DNA of 64,000 bases from an uncultured Akkermansia sp. Lineage in GTDB: Bacteria > Verrucomicrobiota > Verrucomicrobiia > Verrucomicrobiales > Akkermansiaceae. Below, piece by piece: positions 59,424 to 64,000 of this stretch. Under the pieces are notes generated by a model that did no database searches, was not told where the DNA came from, and was given only the letters and a program-made list of their open reading frames with translations. The stretch covers positions 45,739-109,738 of the forward strand of contig CASFPZ010000005.1 of assembly GCA_949296365.1 (NCBI GenBank). Direction: 5' to 3'. The translations under genes and the position numbers were made by a program. Positions within the stretch are counted from its first letter, which is position 1. Each line of letters starts with the position of its first letter.

Positions 59424-61823
59424 TCAATAATAAGGTGTGAGTCCTCGACGCCAGATGGATTCGAGTTTGCTAACGGAAGAATTCAAAAGCTCAACACCAT
59501 TTTGACCGATGGCAACGAAGCGATTATTGGCAATAGTTTCACCGATACAGGCACAGGGGAATTCGGCCATATAGGCTTCCCAAGCTGGGGCAGCTTCTGG
59601 GGTGATTTCAACGAGGAGACGGCCCGTACTTTCACTGAACAAAGGAACTAGATCAGAGGACCAACCACGGCGAGTTGGAATTGCGCCGAGATTGATACTG
59701 ATACCCGCTTTGCCAGAGAAAGCCATTTCTGCCGCTGCAACCGCAAGGCCGCCTTCTGAGAGGTCGTGAGCCGAAAGGACAAGTCCGTCGCAAAGAGCTC
59801 GGTAATAAGCTTTGTAGAGCTTAAAATTAGCAGAACAATCTGTTTGTGGCACCCGACCTTGGCCGATTGCGTAAAGTCGTGCAAAAACTGAAGCGCCCAT
59901 TTCCTCTTCCGTATTGCCAATGAGGTAAAGTTTGCTACCGACTCGGCGAAGAGACGAACCGATGACGTGGTTGGGCGATTCGACAATGCCAAATCCTGAA
60001 CAAAGAAAACTTACGGGAATGTTAATTTCTTGTCCGTTGATTTCAAAATAGTTGTAAAAGGAGTCTTTGCCGGAAATAAACGGAGTTTGGAAGTCAATGG
60101 CAGCTTGCGAGATGGCTTTGACACATTCGACGATACGCCCGAGTTCGACCGGATTGTGCGGATTACCCATGCAGAAATTGTCGAGTAAAGCGATACGGTT
60201 CGGGTTCGAACCAACCAGAATGAGTTGGCGTACGCATTCATCAACGGTACCTGTACCCATCGCGTAAGGATCAGTTTTGCCCCATTCTGGAAGAATTGAG
60301 CAGGCCATGGCCATACATTGGTCGGAACCATTGACAGCAAGAATAGCAGCATCTTGCGGAGCATTACCGGAAGCACCGGCAAGAGGCTTGAGAATCGTAT
60401 TACCTTGGACTTCGTGATCGTATTCCCTAATGATAGGCTCGCGCGAAACAATGGCAAAATCTCCCATGATGTTAGCTAGAATGGAATCTGGCGAATCAGC
60501 GGGCCAGGAAAGTTCGGTTTGCACAGGGACTGACTGAAAAGTAGAAGTCAGACACTTGACCGGGGCCTCATGGAGTTTGGAGTTGTCCATGCAGCAGACG
60601 AGTTCACCGTTGTGCCAAACTTTAAGAATGCCAGTGTTGTCAGAATGACCGAGGATAGTCAATTCGGTCTGATAGGTATGGGCAAGTTCACGGAGTTCAG
60701 GAATATCTTTTTCTTCCACGGCGAGAACCATGCGTTCCTGCGATTCGGATAGGAAGATTTCCCAGGACAAGAGGCCTTGTTCTTTAAGCGGAGCATTTTC
60801 CAGAAAGATTTCACCTCCAGTCTCGCTGAGCATTTCGCCAGCGGCAGAGGAAAACCCACCTGCACCACAGTCAGTAATGAAAACAATGAGCCCGCGTTCA
60901 CGCGCTTCAAGAATGAAGTCAAGAACTTTTTTCTCTTCGATAGGGTTGCCAATCTGGACGGCTGTAAAATCTTCTTCATGAGAATCCTGGTCGAGGGCGG
61001 CAGAAGAAAAAGTAGCACCTTTCAGTCCGTCTCGTCCAGTGCGTCCACCAATAGCAATAATGGTGAGTCCTGGTCGCATTTCCTTGTTAATGTCCTTGCG
61101 GGGAATAACGCCAGCTGTACCACAGTAAACAAGTGGGTTGTAAATGTAAGTAGGATCGAACTGGATAGCGCCATTGACGGTAGGAATACCCATGCGATTA
61201 CCATAATCGCGGACACCTCGGACGACGCCCCGCATAATGCCAAGCGGGTGGATAACGTCGGCGCCTTGGATATCTTCTGGTTTCGTATTAGGAGCCCCAA
61301 AACAAAAGACATCAAGCGAGGCAATAGGTTTGGCTCCTTTACCGGCGCCAAGGATATCGCGGATAACACCGCCAATACCTGTGTTTGAACCAGCATAAGG
61401 CTCGATAGCTGAGGGGTGGTTGTGAGTTTCTGCTTTAAGGCAGACAGCTAACTTGTCATCAAGTCCAATAAATCCGGCATTATCTACGAAAGCGCTGAGA
61501 ACGAATCCGGGCTTATTGTCCATGATTCGTTCGGAGGGTTTCATGATATATGTTTTGAAAAGGCCGTTGATTGACTCACGGCGACCGTCGACTGTGTGGT
61601 CAATATGAGCAGAGAAGATGCGGTGTTTACAGTGCTCTGACCAGGTTTGGGCAATGACTTCGAGTTCGACATCGGTGGGTTCTCTGTCTTCGTCTTCGAA
61701 GATCTTTTGGATGGCTTCCATGTCTTCTGTAGACAGAGAAAGTTTATGTTCTTGGCTGAGTTTTGCGAGTTGAGTGGAAGAGAGCCCCCGAATGGGGATA
61801 GGGCGATAAGATTTGCTAGACAT
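59424..61823 (-). CDS. purL: Phosphoribosylformylglycinamidine synthase PurL (small form)
   Basis: ATP-dependent FGAM synthase core. The 799-residue protein lacks both the N-terminal PurS-like domain and the C-terminal glutaminase domain of the 1300-residue proteobacterial form. It has LAVCLKAETHNHPSAIEPYAGSNTG (catalytic His and ADP-binding), GGRTGRDGLKG, and DCGAGGFSSAAGEMLSETGG and DLSEGGLAVAAAEM (paired AIRS-like domains). Slightly longer than B. subtilis PurL (742). It lies between the PurS-like gene (36 bp upstream) and purQ. Confidence 0.95.
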   Translation of the reverse strand: MSSKSYRPIPIRGLSSTQLAKLSQEHKLSLSTEDMEAIQKIFEDEDREPTDVELEVIAQTWSEHCKHRIFSAHIDHTVDGRRESINGLFKTYIMKPSERIMDNKPGFVLSAFVDNAGFIGLDDKLAVCLKAETHNHPSAIEPYAGSNTGIGGVIRDILGAGKGAKPIASLDVFCFGAPNTKPEDIQGADVIHPLGIMRGVVRGVRDYGNRMGIPTVNGAIQFDPTYIYNPLVYCGTAGVIPRKDINKEMRPGLTIIAIGGRTGRDGLKGATFSSAALDQDSHEEDFTAVQIGNPIEEKKVLDFILEARERGLIVFITDCGAGGFSSAAGEMLSETGGEIFLENAPLKEQGLLSWEIFLSESQERMVLAVEEKDIPELRELAHTYQTELTILGHSDNTGILKVWHNGELVCCMDNSKLHEAPVKCLTSTFQSVPVQTELSWPADSPDSILANIMGDFAIVSREPIIREYDHEVQGNTILKPLAGASGNAPQDAAILAVNGSDQCMAMACSILPEWGKTDPYAMGTGTVDECVRQLILVGSNPNRIALLDNFCMGNPHNPVELGRIVECVKAISQAAIDFQTPFISGKDSFYNYFEINGQEINIPVSFLCSGFGIVESPNHVIGSSLRRVGSKLYLIGNTEEEMGASVFARLYAIGQGRVPQTDCSANFKLYKAYYRALCDGLVLSAHDLSEGGLAVAAAEMAFSGKAGISINLGAIPTRRGWSSDLVPLFSESTGRLLVEITPEAAPAWEAYMAEFPCACIGETIANNRFVAIGQNGVELLNSSVSKLESIWRRGLTPYY

Positions 61824-61859
61824 ATTCAGGAAATGGGTAGGGAGTGAATTGAACCGAGG

Positions 61860-62306
61860 TCAACGAACGATCCAGTAGTGAATAGCTGGGTTACAGATAT
61901 CCCGGACAAAACGGGCTTGCAGAGCATCTTTGTCGCCGTCTCCGAAAATGTAGACACGCTGTGTGATTTTGAGCTGGTCGATCGTAAATGGTAGTCCGAT
62001 ACGACCGCGATAGTTTTGGAGGATGGCCTCTTTTTCAAGATCGAGGGCCCCTGGTTTCATACCATAATCAATGATGAATAGTGCTCTACTCAACATGGGG
62101 GCTTCTTGTGAAGAAACGTTCTGGGCGATCGGGTCGACCAGAACGCTCTTTAAGTAGTTCCGGGCCTGATCAAGGTCTCCACTAATTTCAACTGTATAAA
62201 CGCGACTGGTACGGAATTGCAAACCGGCGTTTATGGGCGTGTACAACAGACTGTCGGCGTTGGCCACGTTTTGGAAACGGCTGGTTACTTCAAAATGGAG
62301 GATCAT
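61860..62306 (-). CDS. Double-length PurS-like subunit of FGAM synthase
   Basis: A 148-residue protein between purC and purL, where small PurS (about 80 residues) is usually found. It looks like two PurS-like halves in one chain: MILHFEVTSRFQN...VYTVEISGDLDQARNYLKSVLVDPIAQ and RALFIIDYGMKPGALDLEKEAILQNY...RVYIFGDGDKDALQARFVRDICNPAIHYW; both repeat a beta-alpha-beta pattern with an ...LxxxLVDPIAQ / RDICNPAIHYW end. Dimeric PurS bridges PurL and PurQ, so a fused pseudo-dimer would do this alone, as in the N-terminal domain of large PurL. The assignment rests on context and weak patterns. Confidence 0.7.
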   Translation of the reverse strand: MILHFEVTSRFQNVANADSLLYTPINAGLQFRTSRVYTVEISGDLDQARNYLKSVLVDPIAQNVSSQEAPMLSRALFIIDYGMKPGALDLEKEAILQNYRGRIGLPFTIDQLKITQRVYIFGDGDKDALQARFVRDICNPAIHYWIVR

Positions 62307-62350
62307 GGAATTTTAAGGTCCGGTAAACTAGGTTGATTAACTTAAATTAA

Positions 62351-63064
62351 TTAAGCGTTTTTATTCTGAAGACGTGTAAGAACTTCTTTGTAGCCTTCCA
62401 TGACGTTACCCAAACCAAGTCGGAAACGATCCTTGTCCATCTTGGCTCCTGTCTTGCTGTCCCAGAGGCGGCAGGTGTCAGGTGAAATCTCATCAGCAAG
62501 GACGATCTTGGAAGGATTTGAAACTAGGCGCCCAAATTCAAGCTTGAAGTCGACGAGGGTTAATCCTGCCTGGTTGAAAAAGTCAATAAGAACTTCATTG
62601 ACAGTTAGGGCTTGCTGCTTGAGGAAACGAGATTCTTCTTCGGTTGCAGCGCCAAGTTCGCGTGCATAGTCATCATTGATGAAGGGATCGCCTAAAGCAT
62701 CATCTTTGTAAGAGAATTCAACAATCGGCTTGGAAAACCGGGTGCCTTCTTTGACACCTGTGCGGCGAGAAAATGACCCAGCAGCGATATTGCGAACGAT
62801 GACTTCGAGAGGAATGATTGAGACTTTTTGGACATCGAGGCAAACCTCGTCAACATCAGAAATGAGATGAGTTGCAACTCCTTTGCTTTCTAGCATTTGG
62901 TAGATAAGTAAAGTAATGGCTTTGTTCAGTTTACCCTTGTTTTCAAAACTCGCTTTTTTAGCGCCGTTGCCAGCGGTTGCGTCGTCTTTATACTCCATGC
63001 GGAGCACATTGGGGTTATCCGTAGTATAAAGTCTTTTGGCTTTTCCTTCGTAAATGGGTTCCAT
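62351..63064 (-). CDS. purC: SAICAR synthase
   Basis: Phosphoribosylaminoimidazole-succinocarboxamide synthase of the purine pathway. The 237-residue protein starts MEPIYEGKAKRLYTTDNPNVL (GKxK nucleotide-binding region) and contains PLEVIVRNIAAGSFSRRTGVKEG, SYKDDALGDPFINDDYA and LVDFKLEFGR, then ADEISPDTCRLWD, all PurC hallmarks. Normal length. First gene of the purC-purS-purL-purQ operon; the 160 bp upstream presumably hold the promoter, but I find no clear boxes or riboswitch. Confidence 0.96.
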   Translation of the reverse strand: MEPIYEGKAKRLYTTDNPNVLRMEYKDDATAGNGAKKASFENKGKLNKAITLLIYQMLESKGVATHLISDVDEVCLDVQKVSIIPLEVIVRNIAAGSFSRRTGVKEGTRFSKPIVEFSYKDDALGDPFINDDYARELGAATEEESRFLKQQALTVNEVLIDFFNQAGLTLVDFKLEFGRLVSNPSKIVLADEISPDTCRLWDSKTGAKMDKDRFRLGLGNVMEGYKEVLTRLQNKNA

Positions 63065-63223
63065 GATTAATAAGCAGCGGATGTTAAAATTCGGCTCCCC
63101 TTTTTATAAAGGGACGGTGAACAGGTCAAGACGCAACGCCGACATGCTAAGGTGGAACTCAGGACTGACGCATCTAAATTTTGCAAAGGCGTTAAACTTT
63201 ACTGTCTTTGAAAGAACAAAACG

Positions 63224-63301
63224 ATGACAAGTCCCTTACCATTCTTTCCCGAGTTGACCGATTCCCGTGTGGAATATACTAAAGGGAGGTCTACAAAGTA
63301 A
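63224..63301 (+). pseudogene. Fragment resembling the N-terminus of an ISAs1-family transposase
   Basis: ATG 63224 opens a 25-codon reading frame MTSPLPFFPELTDSRVEYTKG. The FFPELTDSRVEYTK pattern resembles the N-terminal FFxxLPDPRxERTK of ISAs1-family (H-repeat-type) transposases. It stops at the point where the IS5-like element begins (GGGAGGTC at about 63284), which would explain the truncation. With only about 20 informative residues the call is tentative. Confidence 0.4.
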
Positions 63302-64000
63302 TCGATTGCAAATCAACGGAATAAAGCTTAAATTTCCCCCTGAAAAGAAAAAATGAAAAAGGCTCATCAATACCGTCAGAAACAAGAAGGAGCAGGATTA
63401 TTTGAAGCATCGGACACTCTCAAGAGTCTCTCAAAATTAGGTAATCCGTTGAAGGCCATATCCAATATGTAGACTCCGAGCGGTTTAGAGCGAGGTCTCC
63501 AAAGAAAAGAACGCAAAAGCAAAGCAGGCCGCCGCCCTATTGATCCAGTCTTGAGGTTTAAGGTGCTGTTCGTCCAACGCCTTTACGGGTTAAGTGATGA
63601 GTAGACGGAGTATCAAATAAAAGACCGTATGAGTTTTCGCGAGTTTATCGGAGCGGAAAGCGTATAGGACGTGTCCGATGCCCGAACAGTATTGAAATAT
63701 CGTAATGACCTGAGCCACAATGGAGTATATGATATGTTATTCAAGCGATTCTACGAGTATCTCGAGAGCCAGGGATTGATACTTCACTCGGGCCCGCCAG
63801 GAGAATGCCGCGATTAAATCGGGCTGCGGTGAAAGCCTGTGGAAAGAGCAACCCCACAAGAAATGCCATAAGGACACAGATGCTCGTTGGGCGAAGAAAG
63901 GCGAGGAGAGATTCTATGGATACAAGAATCATGTGAAGGTGTGTCGCAAGACCAAGTTGATAACGGGTTATGCCACGACGTCTGCCTCTGTGCATGATTC
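63283..64000 (+). mobile_element. Decayed IS5-family element running off the window end
   Basis: The 5' end (AGGGAGGTCTACAAAGTAAT) matches the start of the element at 35.6 kb. From ATG 63353 the transposase reads MKKAHQYRQKQEGAGLFEAS, with in-frame TAG stops at about residue 40 and again after GLSDE and AESV, apparently CAG to TAG changes, then SDARTVLKYRNDL. Later, in another frame, DARWAKKGEERFYGYKNHV and KLITGYATTSASVHDS match the catalytic region of IS5 transposases. It is a multiply disrupted pseudogene; the 3' end lies outside the window. Confidence 0.8.

Noticed and set aside
1..64000. tRNA, rRNA, riboswitch or CRISPR-Cas genes
   Set aside because: None recognised by eye on either strand; intergenic regions are mostly short or contain only promoters, hairpins and IS relics.

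Overview
The window is a dense bacterial chromosome segment, by eye in the mid-40s percent GC, with about 50 genes and no rRNA or tRNA that I could find. Gene content suggests a Verrucomicrobiota (PVC) bacterium, plausibly Akkermansia-like: a near-complete 11-gene complex I operon, a GspE/GspE/GspF/GspG secretion-pilus cluster, a secreted GH95 fucosidase, MoxR-DUF58-Bat modules, split PurS/PurL/PurQ, and many start codons without a visible Shine-Dalgarno sequence. The taxon is an inference; no marker in the window proves it.

Layout. 1-2.4 kb: pyrH (cut by the window edge), an MscS channel and a 2-Cys peroxiredoxin with a PerR-like palindrome over its promoter, all on the minus strand. 2.6-15.5 kb: nuoD-E-F-G-H-I-J-K-L-M-N, one minus-strand operon ending in a strong terminator; nuoA, nuoB and nuoC are not beside it. 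15.8-18.1 kb: secreted GH95 alpha-L-fucosidase preceded by a perfect 23-bp tandem repeat holding a palindrome. 18.3-23.7 kb: pseudopilin, GspF-like platform protein and two GspE/PilB ATPases. 23.8-31.0 kb: housekeeping and metabolic genes (dus, phosphoesterase, a TPR-like exported protein, panE, fhs, xerD, N-carbamoylputrescine amidase). 31.2-33.1 kb: a plus-strand MoxR-DUF58 pair. 33.2-38.3 kb: metG, a degraded IS5-like element, then hom-lysC. 38.8-43.3 kb: GNAT, OsmC, a DsbD/ScsB-type reductase and an M42 aminopeptidase. 43.4-51.6 kb: a full Bat operon (moxR, DUF58, DUF4381-like, batA, a batB-batC fusion with a 36-bp coding minisatellite, and a batD-batE-SH3 fusion). 52.2-54.5 kb: dnaA and fabI. 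54.6-57.5 kb: a metal P1B-ATPase between two related transposon-like non-coding elements in direct orientation. 57.7-63.1 kb: purC, a double-length PurS-like protein, purL, purQ and an epimerase-like gene. 63.2-64 kb: an ISAs1-like N-terminal fragment cut by a second decayed IS5-like element.

How the parts fit. The nuo operon feeds respiration. The Bat and MoxR-DUF58 genes look like envelope-associated AAA/VWA chaperone systems. DsbD/ScsB, OsmC and the peroxiredoxin point to thiol and peroxide stress handling. The fucosidase fits host-glycan foraging. Mobile DNA is confined to decayed elements at about 35, 54.6-57.5 and 63.2 kb. The most unusual parts are the element-flanked ATPase with its compact, possibly leaderless promoter, the double PurS protein, the Bat fusions with the repeat tract, and the truncated nuo operon with an enlarged NuoH.
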